This document shows, piece by piece, positions 1 through 5,499 of a DNA stretch of 6,248 nucleotides. The translations under genes were made by a program, and so were the position numbers. The stretch covers positions 1,067 to 7,314 of the forward strand of contig JAESSB010000001.1 in assembly GCA_016764335.1 (NCBI GenBank), written 5' to 3'. This stretch comes from Magnetovibrio sp. (lineage in GTDB: Bacteria > Pseudomonadota > Alphaproteobacteria > Rhodospirillales > Magnetovibrionaceae). The notes below the pieces were generated by a model. It ran no database searches. It had not been told where the DNA came from and worked only from the letters and a program-made list of their open reading frames with translations. Positions within the stretch are counted from its first letter, which is position 1. Each line of letters starts with the position of its first letter.

Positions 1-904
1 AAGTCGTCAAGGTGCTGTTTCAGGTGTTCATGATTGTCGTAATGATACCGTTTGACCGTCGCTGCCTTGATCGTGCGGTTCATGCGTTCGACTTAGCCAT
101 TGGTCCATGGGGGTTTGATTTTTGTCAGTCGGTGATCAATGTCATGCTCCGCACAGACACGATCAAAGATGTGAACGCCGACCTGTTTGTGACGGGCAAG
201 GTTGGTGAACTGGATACCGTTGTCTGTCAAAATTGTGTGGCGTGCATAAGGCACGGCCTTGATCAGATCGTGCAAAAATGCTGCCGCCACCATTTCTCCT
301 GCTTTCTTCACCCGTTGAACAAAGGCGAATTTTGATGTCCGATCAAGAGCAACACATAGATACAGCTTACCCTCTTGCGTACGGACTTCCGCGATATCAA
401 TGTGAAAATAGCCGATAGGGTATCGCTTGAATTTCTTTTTGCTCGGCTTGTCTCCAGCCACCTCTGGCAAGCGGGATATCTTGTGGCGTTGAAGACACGC
501 CTTAGCGCGCCTTCGTCCCAGAGGACCTCTTCTGGGGCAAAGCCCCGAGGGAGGGAAACATCGTTTCCAGGAGCCTCCGATGCAGCGATGAACGCGACAA
601 ATGAGGGATCGTTGCCTGAAGGCTGTAAAGACAGTCGTCAAGCGGCAGCCGTGTATGGCGTAGAAAGGCTACGATGATCGCTTCTTCTGCAAGCGACAAG
701 ACCGACGATTTTGGTTCTTTCGGCCCGGTCAGAAAATCCTGCACCGAGGTTCGCTTCTTCCCTTTGGCGACGGTCTTTTGAGTGATGCCGTAACGCTGTG
801 ACAGAGCCCTGAGGCTTTACTTGACGATTTTGGATTGTTCGACGAACGGCCTCAGTCGTCGTGGCGCTGCCGTGTAAAATTTGTCCCAGAGTGCTTCCTT
901 CCAT
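1..904 (-). pseudogene. IS481-family transposase, disrupted and partial
   Basis: This is a DDE transposase with an N-terminal helix-turn-helix and an rve integrase core, recognised from family-typical stretches in three minus-strand frames. Reading starts at ATG 904 with LGQILHGSATTTEAVRR. One extra A at about 816-818 shifts the frame into SLRALSQRYGITQKTVAK and DFLTGPKEPKSS. After SSLHR a 79-nt insertion (498-576) shifts the frame again, and the protein resumes as CLQRHKISRLPEV. The catalytic core follows: first Asp in YFHIDIAEV, second Asp in ILTDNGIQFT. A TAA at 93-95 replaces the Gln expected in WTNGQVERMNRT, so the catalytic Glu lies beyond the stop. Reading continues as VERMNRTIKAATVKRYHYD to the window edge. 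Three independent lesions make it non-functional. The family call is secure; the 3' end is not in view. Confidence 0.9.
498..576. repeat. 79-nt multi-hairpin insertion inside the IS481 transposase
   Basis: The transposase family expects SSLHR to be followed directly by CLQRH. Here 79 nt separate the two codons, which matches the frame change exactly (79 leaves remainder 1 on division by 3). The segment and its junction hold adjacent short palindromes, given on the plus strand: AGAGG-A-CCTCT (520-530), GGGGC-AAA-GCCCC (534-546), GGAAAC-ATC-GTTTCC (554-568) and GGAG-C-CTCC (570-578, spanning the junction). GCGCGC lies at 505-510. This structure is like the small repetitive palindromic elements of alphaproteobacterial genomes. 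No copy elsewhere can be tested here, and no clear target duplication is visible. Boundaries may be off by a few bases. Confidence 0.7.
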
Positions 905-920
905 TCTAGGGAGAATATTG

Positions 921-945
921 CACCATCAAATGCCGGGACTAAACA
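921..945 (-). repeat. IS481 terminal inverted repeat (5' end of element)
   Basis: On the minus strand the sequence starts TGTTTAGTCCCGGCAT and leads within about 40 nt to the transposase start. The TG start and the CCCGGCAT core resemble ends of IS481-type elements. The partner repeat is outside the window, so this call rests on resemblance and on the adjoining CCTAGG. Confidence 0.6.
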
Positions 946-951
946 CCTAGG
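946..951. repeat. CCTAGG: presumed IS481 target duplication, later split by IS5
   Basis: CCTAGG directly follows the IS481 end and occurs again at 1752-1757, across the right end of the IS5 element. Removing the IS5 element (950-1753) and one TA restores a single CCTAGG next to IS481. IS481 is known to favour and duplicate NCTAGN, and IS5-family elements of the IS427 type often target TA or CTAG. The matching copy at the far IS481 end lies outside the window. Confidence 0.55.
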
Positions 952-967
952 GTGTGAACCCAATTCA
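950..967 (+). repeat. IS5 left inverted repeat
   Basis: The sequence is GGGTGTGAACCCAATTCA. It pairs with the right end, read on the minus strand as GGGTGTGGACTCAATTCA, with two mismatches. Confidence 0.88.
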
Positions 968-1024
968 ACTTATTGATTTATTAAGGTCAAGTGTGATTCG
1001 ATCCTTCTCAGGAGGATTTGCATC

Positions 1025-1743
1025 ATGCGTTTTGATTGATCAGATGAAGAATGGGCGGTTATCCAACCGCATATACCAAAACCTGGGCGGGGGCCCAAAC
1101 GGGTTGATGACCGCCTGATTTTGAACGGTATTTTTTATATTCTCAGAACAGGGGTGCCGTGGCGTGATCTTCCTGACCGTTATGGGCCGGGCATAACGGT
1201 CTACAACCGTTATGCCCGTTGGGCGCGTCGAGGGGTTTGGAAAGCAATATTTGATGCTCTCGTCAGCAGAAATGACGATAGCTTGTTCTTTATCGACAGT
1301 TCCATTGTTATGGCTCACCAAGCCGCCACGGGCGTAAAAGGGGGAATTGGCGCAGGATATCGGCCGCTCACGCGGAGGTCGATGAAACAGGGCAGCCTCG
1401 ACACTTCATCATCACCGGTGGGCAGGTCCACGACAGCAAGGTGATGGTCGATCTTTTAGACGGCGCTGGAGCGTCCTGAGCCGTGGTCGCTGATAAGGCC
1501 TATAATTCCCGTTCAATCGGACAATATATCGCAGATCAAGGGGCTCTTGCCGTCATTCCGACCAAGTCAAATGCCAAGACCCCGATCCCTCATGACAAGG
1601 CTTTGTATCGTATGCGTAATATTGTCGAGCGGTTCTTGTGCACCATGAAGGACATGAGAAGGCTAACCACGCGTTACGAAAAACTCAGCTCAAATTTTTT
1701 GGCAATGGTGCATATATTTGCCATTCGGTTATGGCTGAATTGA
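1025..1743 (+). pseudogene. IS5-family transposase, disrupted
   Basis: This is a DDE transposase of the IS427 type. ATG 1025 has a strong AGGAGG at 1010-1015, but codon 5 is TGA (1037-1039) in MRFD*SDEEWAVIQPHIP. The frame then runs through NGIFYILRTGVPWRDLPDRY (N-terminal DNA-binding part) and FFIDSSIVMAHQAATGVKGG, which holds the first catalytic Asp. Near 1345-1380 the frame moves and GRSRGGR appears in another phase. About six residues of the usual STKIH-type segment are missing before DETGQPRHFIITGGQVHDSK (third phase, from 1381). A second TGA (1477-1479) replaces the expected Trp in GAS*AVVADKAYNS, where ADKAY carries the second Asp. The end is NIVERFLCTMKDMRRLTTRY with the catalytic Glu, finishing LWLN at 1743. 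All three catalytic residues survive in the DNA, but two nonsense codons and a frame-changing deletion rule out a full protein. Programmed frameshifting, known in some IS5 elements, would not explain the TGA codons. Confidence 0.9.
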
Positions 1744-1753
1744 GTCCACACCC
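1736..1753 (-). repeat. IS5 right inverted repeat
   Basis: On the minus strand it reads GGGTGTGGACTCAATTCA, the partner of the left end at 950-967. The transposase stop TGA (1741-1743) lies inside it, as is common for compact insertion sequences. Confidence 0.88.
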
Positions 1754-1765
1754 TAGGTTAATGTC

Positions 1766-1786
1766 ATCACACTAAATCAATAAGTT
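1766..1786 (-). repeat. Inverted partial copy of IS5 left subterminal sequence
   Basis: On the minus strand this reads AACTTATTGATTTA followed directly by GTGTGAT. Inside the IS5 left end the same 14-mer lies at 967-980 and GTGTGAT at 991-997, with ten extra bases between them. Twenty-one bases therefore match with one gap. The copy is outside the element and in the opposite orientation. It may be the relic of another IS end; chance is less likely but not excluded. Confidence 0.5.
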
Positions 1787-1913
1787 AGAGGGTATTTATT
1801 ATGTACAGCATATAAATTACGAATTCGAAATGACTTGTTTTGATTTCGTATCTAACTCTAATCCATATTTCTATGTGTTCCCAACAGCTCAATAAAAACT
1901 GAAGGTGGTCTAG

Positions 1914-2000
1914 GATTCATTTTAAGAGTCATAAAGACTCATCTTTGAATCTTGGATAGGTGAGGAAAGTCTAGAGCGAGTTTAGGGGACTCAGCGAGTC
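1914..2000. promoter_or_regulatory. Cluster of six GANTC (CcrM-type) sites
   Basis: GANTC occurs at 1914 (GATTC), 1926 (GAGTC), 1936 (GACTC), 1947 (GAATC), 1988 (GACTC) and 1996 (GAGTC). Random expectation is about one per 256 bases. The first four are spaced 12, 10 and 11 bases apart, near one helical turn. The middle pair and the last pair each form a hairpin: GAGTC-ATAAA-GACTC (1926-1940) and GACTC-AGC-GAGTC (1988-2000). GANTC is the target of CcrM, the cell-cycle adenine methyltransferase of alphaproteobacteria. A regulatory role is inference; no gene starts just downstream. Confidence 0.4.
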
Positions 2001-2060
2001 AAATTGAACGTTCTTTGTGCATCCATGTTGTAAGACGTAAAGGGTTGCGTTAATGCGCTT

Positions 2061-2118
2061 CGGGCGTAGCTCAGGGGTAGAACATACGTGCCACAGCTAT
2101 GCTGTGAGCACCTTGCCA
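2061..2118 (+). pseudogene. tRNA-Gly 5' fragment, disrupted
   Basis: Positions 2061-2081 are identical over 21 bases to the 5' part (acceptor strand, D arm) of the intact tRNA-Gly at 2280-2300, but on the opposite strand. The match then stops for about 24 nt containing the palindrome CACAGC-TAT-GCTGTG (2092-2106). It seems to resume at 2106 as GAGCAC followed by CTTGCCA, like the D-stem end and the anticodon loop of the real tRNA. The T arm and 3' acceptor strand are absent, so it cannot be a tRNA. It may be debris of a duplication, or an attachment-site remnant of an element integrated at the tRNA. Confidence 0.65.
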
Positions 2119-2170
2119 TTCATTTTTACTGTATACCAGTGTGCATAAGTGTGTACATAAAGCTTGATTT

Positions 2171-2197
2171 CTAAAAATATTAGATTATACTAATATT
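2171..2197 (-). terminator. Candidate terminator of tRNA-Gly
   Basis: On the minus strand, about 30 nt past the tRNA 3' end, AATATTAG-TATAAT-CTAATATT forms a perfect 8-bp stem with a 6-nt loop, and T residues follow (the run at the stem end is TTTTT). Stem and tail fit a rho-independent terminator. The stem is almost all A-T pairs, so it is weak. Confidence 0.45.
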
Positions 2198-2226
2198 CAT
2201 TAAGTCCTTGAAATCAGTACTGAAAA

Positions 2227-2301
2227 TGGAGCGGGCGAGGCGATTCGAACGCCCGACCCCAACCTTGGCAAGGTTGTGCTCTACCCCTGAGCTACGCCCG
2301 C
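2227..2301 (-). tRNA. tRNA-Gly (anticodon GCC)
   Basis: On the minus strand a full cloverleaf reads from 2301. The acceptor GCGGGCG pairs with CGCCCGC. The D arm is GCTC-AGGGGTA-GAGC, the anticodon stem is CAACC/GGTTG with loop TTGCCAA (GCC at 2267-2269), and the T arm has TTCGAAT. The discriminator is T and the CCA tail is encoded (2227-2229). It inserts glycine at GGC and GGT codons. All stems pair, so it should be functional. Its 5' half is repeated in inverted orientation at 2061-2081. Confidence 0.97.
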
Positions 2302-2326
2302 ATAACCATCTTCTTGAAGCGGGGCG

Positions 2327-2354
2327 ATCATACCCAGCCGTACTTGGTTTGCAA
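2327..2354 (-). promoter_or_regulatory. Promoter of tRNA-Gly
   Basis: On the minus strand TTGCAA (-35, 2349-2354) is followed after 16 nt by TATGAT (-10, 2327-2332), and then by a GC-rich stretch CGCCCCGC before the expected start near 2319. A GC-rich discriminator is typical of stable-RNA promoters under stringent control. The tRNA 5' end lies about 18 nt further on. Confidence 0.65.
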
Positions 2355-2633
2355 GCCCTCTTTTTACTTTTTTTCACAATACCTCTTTTCATCAAAAGCA
2401 GGGGGTTTAAAGGTCATCCCCAATGGCCTGCCGCAAACGATCCGCGCTCAATGTCTTAACGGCCTTTTACAGTTAAAGTTAACGCTGCTCGTAACCAAAG
2501 TCTGCGCTTGAAATTAACCCGCTACATTAAGGCGGTGCTCTTGACCTGATCCAGAGAATCCTCTCATCGCACGAATTTAGGTTGATTGTTAAGTCAACAA
2601 GACATTTTGTGCTTCTATCCTATTATAACTTTC
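2355..2633. other. Non-coding region between divergent tRNA-Gly and DUF1272 gene
   Basis: No gene is evident here. A perfect palindrome GTTAA-AG-TTAAC lies at 2472-2483, and a looser inverted repeat GTTGA-N8-TCAAC at 2581-2598, some 35 nt upstream of the promoter of the next gene. Either could be an operator, but nothing shows that they are used. Short open frames here overlap the tRNA and lack any recognisable domain. Confidence 0.5.
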
Positions 2634-2663
2634 TTGACTGAGTATATACTTTTACAACATAAT
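2634..2663 (+). promoter_or_regulatory. Candidate promoter of DUF1272 gene
   Basis: TTGACT (2634-2639) and CATAAT (2658-2663) are near-consensus sigma-70-type boxes with an 18-nt spacer. The start codon at 2684 is 20 nt beyond the -10 box, and GGAG (2673-2676) lies 7 nt before it. Confidence 0.55.
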
Positions 2664-2683
2664 AAACGCTACGGAGATTAAAC

Positions 2684-2923
2684 ATGTTAGACCTCAGACC
2701 AAATTGCGAATGTTGTGATATTAACCTCCCGCCCGACAGCCCAAACGCCAAAATTTGCACATTCGAATGCACATTTTGTACGCCTTGCGCTGAAGACTAC
2801 CTTAGCAACACTTGTCCAAATTGTGGGGGCAACTTAGCAACCCGTCCCATCCGTCCCACAGCTGCTTTGCAAACACACCCAGCCTCAAAAACACGTATCG
2901 TCAAGCAAGAAGGGTGCATTTGA
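2684..2923 (+). CDS. DUF1272 family small cysteine-rich protein
   Basis: This 79-residue protein matches the DUF1272 pattern along its length: MLDLRPNCECCDINLPP at the N-terminus, CTFECTFCTPCAEDYL (residues 25-40) and CPNCGGNLATRPIRP (44-58), then a short HPASKTR tail. Cysteines 8, 10, 11, 25, 29, 32, 35, 44 and 47 lie in CxxC-like pairs and probably bind zinc as a small treble-clef or ribbon-like knuckle. It has no signal peptide or membrane segment, so it should be cytosolic. The family is widespread in proteobacteria but its biochemical role is not established. The start is supported by GGAG 7 nt upstream and by the conserved MLDLRPNC opening. It has its own promoter and is separated by about 290 nt from the next gene, so it is probably a single-gene unit. 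Confidence 0.9.
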   Translation: MLDLRPNCECCDINLPPDSPNAKICTFECTFCTPCAEDYLSNTCPNCGGNLATRPIRPTAALQTHPASKTRIVKQEGCI

Positions 2924-3214
2924 TCAACCGGACCTCTGAGAACAAGAACCACCGTGTGCTCTTTTGAAGGCTAGAATTGTGCAGTGTTGTGTCTGTTAAG
3001 TTAGACAAAACTCTTCCCCTTAACGCGATTATTAATTTCCACCCGCCAATCAGCCCACAAACGATCACAATCTGATGACAGGGCATATTGTTCTTCTTCA
3101 CCGTGTTTGATCGTAAACCGATGCTCATCGAATTTTGCAAATCTTGCCTTAAGTCTTGCGATTATCTGCCATACACGCCATTTTGACGGCTAACTCAAAT
3201 GATTGGTCCAAGAC
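2924..3214. other. Non-coding region before the thioredoxin operon
   Basis: No gene is supported in these 291 bases. A minus-strand open frame covering 2901-3140 has no recognisable domain and overlaps the DUF1272 end. A weak inverted repeat TGTCT-N8-AGACA is at 2988-3005. The promoter of the downstream operon should lie here, but no box pair is convincing; TTGCAA near 3136 with GATTAT near 3161 has a 19-nt gap. No clear terminator follows the DUF1272 gene. Confidence 0.45.
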
Positions 3215-4177
3215 ATGAGCTCTATCATCATAAACCCCCATCAGCCCGCGCCCACCCCAGGACATGACGCTCAACCGGAATCTCTCACGCCCAGCGGCGG
3301 TGGCCAGGACGTGGTCATAAACGGCAATACCGAAAATTTTGTGACGGAGGTTATCGAATCTTCACAAGCTGGTCCAGTGATCGTTTATTTTTGGACTCCA
3401 GACAGCAAGCCTGCCACCGTTATGGACGGCATTTTGCAAAAACTGGTCCACCGCGCGGGTGGTCTGCTTAAGATGGTGCGCCTTAATTTTAACGACAACC
3501 CAGCACTTGCTCAACAATTACAAGTCCAGACCGTGCCGACGGTCTTTGTTTTTAGCCAAGGCCGCCCCATTGATGCCTTCAGTGGCGTCCAAGGTGAAGT
3601 CCAACTCCAGGTCTTCATCGATAAAATTTTAGGTGATGCTGTGCCGCCCCTTGAAGCCGCGATGAGCCAAGCGGCTGAACGCCTGAAGGCGGGACAGGCC
3701 GCAGAGGCCGAAGATATTTACACCACAATTTTAGCTGAAGATGCCGATTATCTGCCCGCCTTAGCCGGTATGATTCGGTCCATTGCTGCCTTAAATGATT
3801 TTGACCGAGCGACCGATATCATTCAAAGTTTAGATCCCAAGACCCGTCATGCACACGATATAGAGCAGGCGATATCAGCCCTAGACTTGGCCCAGCAATG
3901 CGCAAAAACCGATCCTGCGGGGATCAGCGCATTGGTGAGCACCCTTGCCACCGATCCAAAGAATCTTGAAGTGCGCTTTGAACTGGCGCAAACCCTGTGG
4001 GCGGCCCAACGAATCGATGAAGCCATCGAACACCTGTTGGACATCGTACGCCGTGATCGAGGATGGCAAGACGCCGCCGGACGCAAGCTCTTGATAAAGA
4101 TTTTCGATACTCTAGGCCCTCATGACCCCACCACGATTGAGGCCCGTAAGCAGCTTTCCGCTATCTTTTTTTCCTAA
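3215..4177 (+). CDS. Thioredoxin-fold/TPR protein, CnoX (YbbN)-like, lacking active-site cysteines
   Basis: The 320-residue protein has a thioredoxin fold (about residues 35-142) and a TPR-like helical C-terminal region (about 145-320). This is the architecture of CnoX/YbbN chaperedoxins, cytosolic holdases that protect proteins and pass them to folding chaperones. VIVYFWTPDSKPATVM (55-70) aligns with the thioredoxin VDFWAPWCGPCKQL segment, but both cysteines are replaced: S64-K65-P66-A67 stands where CGPC belongs. The cis-proline stretch VQTVPTVFVFSQGRP (104-118) is kept. No cysteine lies near the site, so a disulfide role is unlikely and a binding or holdase role is favoured. The N-terminus (1-34) is Pro/Gly-rich and probably disordered. 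ATG 3215 is chosen over an in-frame TTG at 3203; neither has a clear Shine-Dalgarno. It heads a four-gene unit, with the LON-domain gene 55 nt downstream. The fold is confident; the CnoX assignment is by architecture. Confidence 0.87.
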   Translation: MSSIIINPHQPAPTPGHDAQPESLTPSGGGQDVVINGNTENFVTEVIESSQAGPVIVYFWTPDSKPATVMDGILQKLVHRAGGLLKMVRLNFNDNPALAQQLQVQTVPTVFVFSQGRPIDAFSGVQGEVQLQVFIDKILGDAVPPLEAAMSQAAERLKAGQAAEAEDIYTTILAEDADYLPALAGMIRSIAALNDFDRATDIIQSLDPKTRHAHDIEQAISALDLAQQCAKTDPAGISALVSTLATDPKNLEVRFELAQTLWAAQRIDEAIEHLLDIVRRDRGWQDAAGRKLLIKIFDTLGPHDPTTIEARKQLSAIFFS

Positions 4178-4232
4178 AGTCCGTGAAGACGGTATGAGTT
4201 TTGGCTCAACGTCATCTATTTTGTGAGGTTTA

Positions 4233-4913
4233 ATGCCCCGTGTTCGCGCCCCAATAGACTTGCCTGACCGAATCGCTCTATTTCCCCTGAATAGGACGAT
4301 ACTCTTGCCGGCCGGTCGCCTGACCCTGCATGTGTTTGAACCCCGTTACGTGCAAATGATCGACGACATATTGGGACAATCGCGCATGATTGGTATCATT
4401 CAACCCCGCACTTTCGTTGCCGATCCGATTCCCAATAATACCGCTCTTTGTGACGTGGGCACAGCGGGGCGTATCGTGCAATTTTCCGATTTCGGCGATG
4501 GCCGCTATCACATCAGTTTAGAAGGCCTGTCTCGATTTCGCCTTAAGCCGATTGAGGCCCACAGTTCAGGGATTGAAGAACAGAGCGGTTATCAGTGTGC
4601 AGATGTTAATTTTACGCCTTACCAAAGCGATATGTTCCCCACGCAAAACACAAATGGCCGCGGAAAAGCGTTGATTTTAGCTTTGATGCAAGATTATTTT
4701 TTACGCAATGAAATCGAAGCCGATTGGAATCTGGTTGGTGAAGCCCCATATGAAGCATTAGTGTCTTCTTTGGCGATGTCTTGTCCGTTTCAGCCCATGG
4801 AAAAACAGGCTTTGTTAGAGTGTGCATCACACCAAGAACGCGCAGCCATGCTTGTTTCATTGTTTGCAATGAGCACAGATAGCCCGCAAGACGACACAAC
4901 ATTAAAGCACTAA
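4233..4913 (+). CDS. LON substrate-binding domain protein (stand-alone LonN-type)
   Basis: The 226-residue protein is mainly one LON N-terminal (substrate-binding) domain without AAA+ ATPase or Ser-Lys protease parts. Visible motifs are IALFPL (14-19), [15 protein letters not shown] (25-39), GIIQP (54-58), GTAGRI (76-81) and [15 protein letters not shown] (90-104), with a helical C-terminal half. In Lon this domain recognises unfolded or tagged proteins. Stand-alone versions are common in proteobacteria and their function is not settled. GAGG at 4225-4228 supports ATG 4233. It lies 55 nt after the thioredoxin/TPR gene and 20 nt before the Trm112-like gene on the same strand, consistent with one transcript and suggesting a link to protein quality control. 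No signal peptide is seen. It cannot be a protease by itself. Confidence 0.9.
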   Translation: MPRVRAPIDLPDRIALFPLNRTILLPAGRLTLHVFEPRYVQMIDDILGQSRMIGIIQPRTFVADPIPNNTALCDVGTAGRIVQFSDFGDGRYHISLEGLSRFRLKPIEAHSSGIEEQSGYQCADVNFTPYQSDMFPTQNTNGRGKALILALMQDYFLRNEIEADWNLVGEAPYEALVSSLAMSCPFQPMEKQALLECASHQERAAMLVSLFAMSTDSPQDDTTLKH

Positions 4914-4933
4914 GTGAAATAGAGGTTCGCACG

Positions 4934-5119
4934 ATGATCCAATCCCCTAACCGCGTTGATTCCAAACTCCTTGAAGTTTTGGTTTGCCCGTTAAGCAAAG
5001 GCCTGCTGCGGTATGACGCTGATACCCAAGAACTCATTAGCGACAAGGCGGGCTTGGCCTACCCAATCCGCGATGGAATTCCCATTATGTTAGAAAGCGA
5101 GGCACGTGAACTGTCATGA
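4934..5119 (+). CDS. Trm112-like / UPF0434 family protein
   Basis: The 61-residue protein fits the bacterial Trm112-like (YcaR, UPF0434) family: [17 protein letters not shown] (12-28), a beta strand with ELIS, and the signature [14 protein letters not shown] (40-53). In eukaryotes and archaea Trm112 binds and activates several methyltransferases acting on tRNA, rRNA and release factors. The bacterial role is less defined but is thought to be similar. Only one cysteine (C18) remains, so there is no zinc ribbon, as in many alphaproteobacterial members. AGAGG at 4920-4924 lies 9 nt before ATG 4934. Its TGA overlaps the next ATG as ATGA, a sign of translational coupling. Length is normal for the family. 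Confidence 0.93.
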   Translation: MIQSPNRVDSKLLEVLVCPLSKGLLRYDADTQELISDKAGLAYPIRDGIPIMLESEARELS

Positions 5120-5499
5120 ACAAACCACAACGCACCTTTGGACAACGCCACACCCCAACCGAAATTCGTCTCAATCGAGAGGCTAAAACATTAGACGTTG
5201 ATTTTGATAATGCACAAAGTTTTTGTATCCCGATCGAATTGTTACGGGTCGAAAGTCCTTCCGCCGAAGTCCAAGGTCATGGCACCGGACAAAAAGTAAT
5301 CGTGGCAGGCAAACGCAATGTCGCCATTACCGAGATCTCACCCATTGGTAATTACGCTGTCGCAATAAAATTTGACGATGGCCATGACAGCGGTTATTTC
5401 ACATGGAACCTGCTGTATAATTTCGGTGAAAACCAAGCTCCATTGTGGGCCGAATATATTGAGGCCTTAGACGATCAAAACCTAAGTCGGGATACCTAA
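5116..5499 (+). CDS. DUF971 (GBBH-like N-terminal domain) protein
   Basis: The 127-residue protein matches DUF971 / gamma-butyrobetaine hydroxylase-like N-terminal domain proteins. Features are [18 protein letters not shown] (15-32), the loop [16 protein letters not shown] (41-56), and the hallmark [19 protein letters not shown] (86-104), followed by a helix LWAEYIEAL (110-118). It is a small beta-rich cytosolic domain without hydroxylase catalytic parts. In other proteins the domain accompanies hydroxylases and Mrp/ApbC-type Fe-S carriers such as plant HCF101; the role of stand-alone bacterial copies is unclear. The ATG overlaps the Trm112-like stop by four bases, so it is probably translationally coupled. 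It is the last gene of the plus-strand unit. Confidence 0.92.
   Translation: MNKPQRTFGQRHTPTEIRLNREAKTLDVDFDNAQSFCIPIELLRVESPSAEVQGHGTGQKVIVAGKRNVAITEISPIGNYAVAIKFDDGHDSGYFTWNLLYNFGENQAPLWAEYIEALDDQNLSRDT

Larger units (their letters stand above)
1..945 (-). mobile_element. IS481-family insertion sequence, partial (cut by window start)
   Basis: The transposase remnant on the minus strand and a terminal inverted-repeat-like end at about 921-945 define this element. Read on the minus strand, the element would begin TGTTTAGTCCCGGCAT at 945. This is a form typical of IS481-type ends, which often also overlap the C-terminal coding sequence as ...MPGLN. The other end lies left of the window and cannot be seen. 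A CCTAGG hexamer starts right outside the end at 946 and fits the NCTAGN target described for IS481 of Bordetella. The element carries several disabling lesions, so it is an old copy. Confidence 0.82.
950..1753 (+). mobile_element. IS5-family (IS427-like) insertion sequence, complete but decayed
   Basis: This 804-bp element is bounded by 18-bp inverted repeats that match at 16 of 18 positions (950-967 and 1736-1753). It is flanked by TA on each side; the flank can equally be read as a CTAG duplication because the ends begin GGG and finish CCC. It carries one transposase gene whose stop codon lies in the right repeat. The length is usual for the group. The transposase is broken, so movement would need a helper enzyme from another copy. 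Confidence 0.9.
1754..2226. other. Non-coding region between IS5 and tRNA-Gly
   Basis: No convincing coding sequence is visible in this AT-rich stretch. It holds a partial inverted copy of the IS5 subterminal sequence (1766-1786), a GANTC cluster (1914-2000), a broken tRNA-Gly 5' fragment (2061-2118) and the terminator candidate for the real tRNA (2171-2197). A short imperfect direct repeat based on AGTGTG-CATAA lies at 2139-2160. No promoter could be assigned with confidence. Confidence 0.6.

Noticed and set aside
12..335. Plus-strand open frame of 107 codons
   Set aside because: It lies antisense to the IS481 transposase, whose family motifs are clear on the minus strand. Its product has no recognisable domain.
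375..677. Plus-strand open frame of 100 codons
   Set aside because: It is antisense to the IS481 transposase and runs through the hairpin insert; it has no family resemblance.
1025..1482. TGA read as tryptophan, or programmed recoding in the IS5 transposase
   Set aside because: TGA ends the DUF1272 and Trm112-like genes in this window, so it is a stop in the host. The residue expected at the first TGA is not tryptophan, and a missing segment shows true decay.
1962..1971. GAGGAAAGTC-like stretch reminiscent of RNase P RNA
   Set aside because: The similarity is about ten bases only. None of the other conserved RNase P RNA regions follow.
2180..2459. Open frames on both strands over the tRNA (2180-2395 minus, 2208-2459 plus)
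   Set aside because: They are created by the tRNA gene and its promoter region and have no protein-family features or ribosome binding sites.
2901..3140. Minus-strand open frame of 79 codons
   Set aside because: No recognisable domain or convincing ribosome site, and it overlaps the end of the DUF1272 gene.
4612..5046. Minus-strand open frame of 144 codons
   Set aside because: It is antisense to the LON-domain and Trm112-like genes, both of which match known families on the plus strand.
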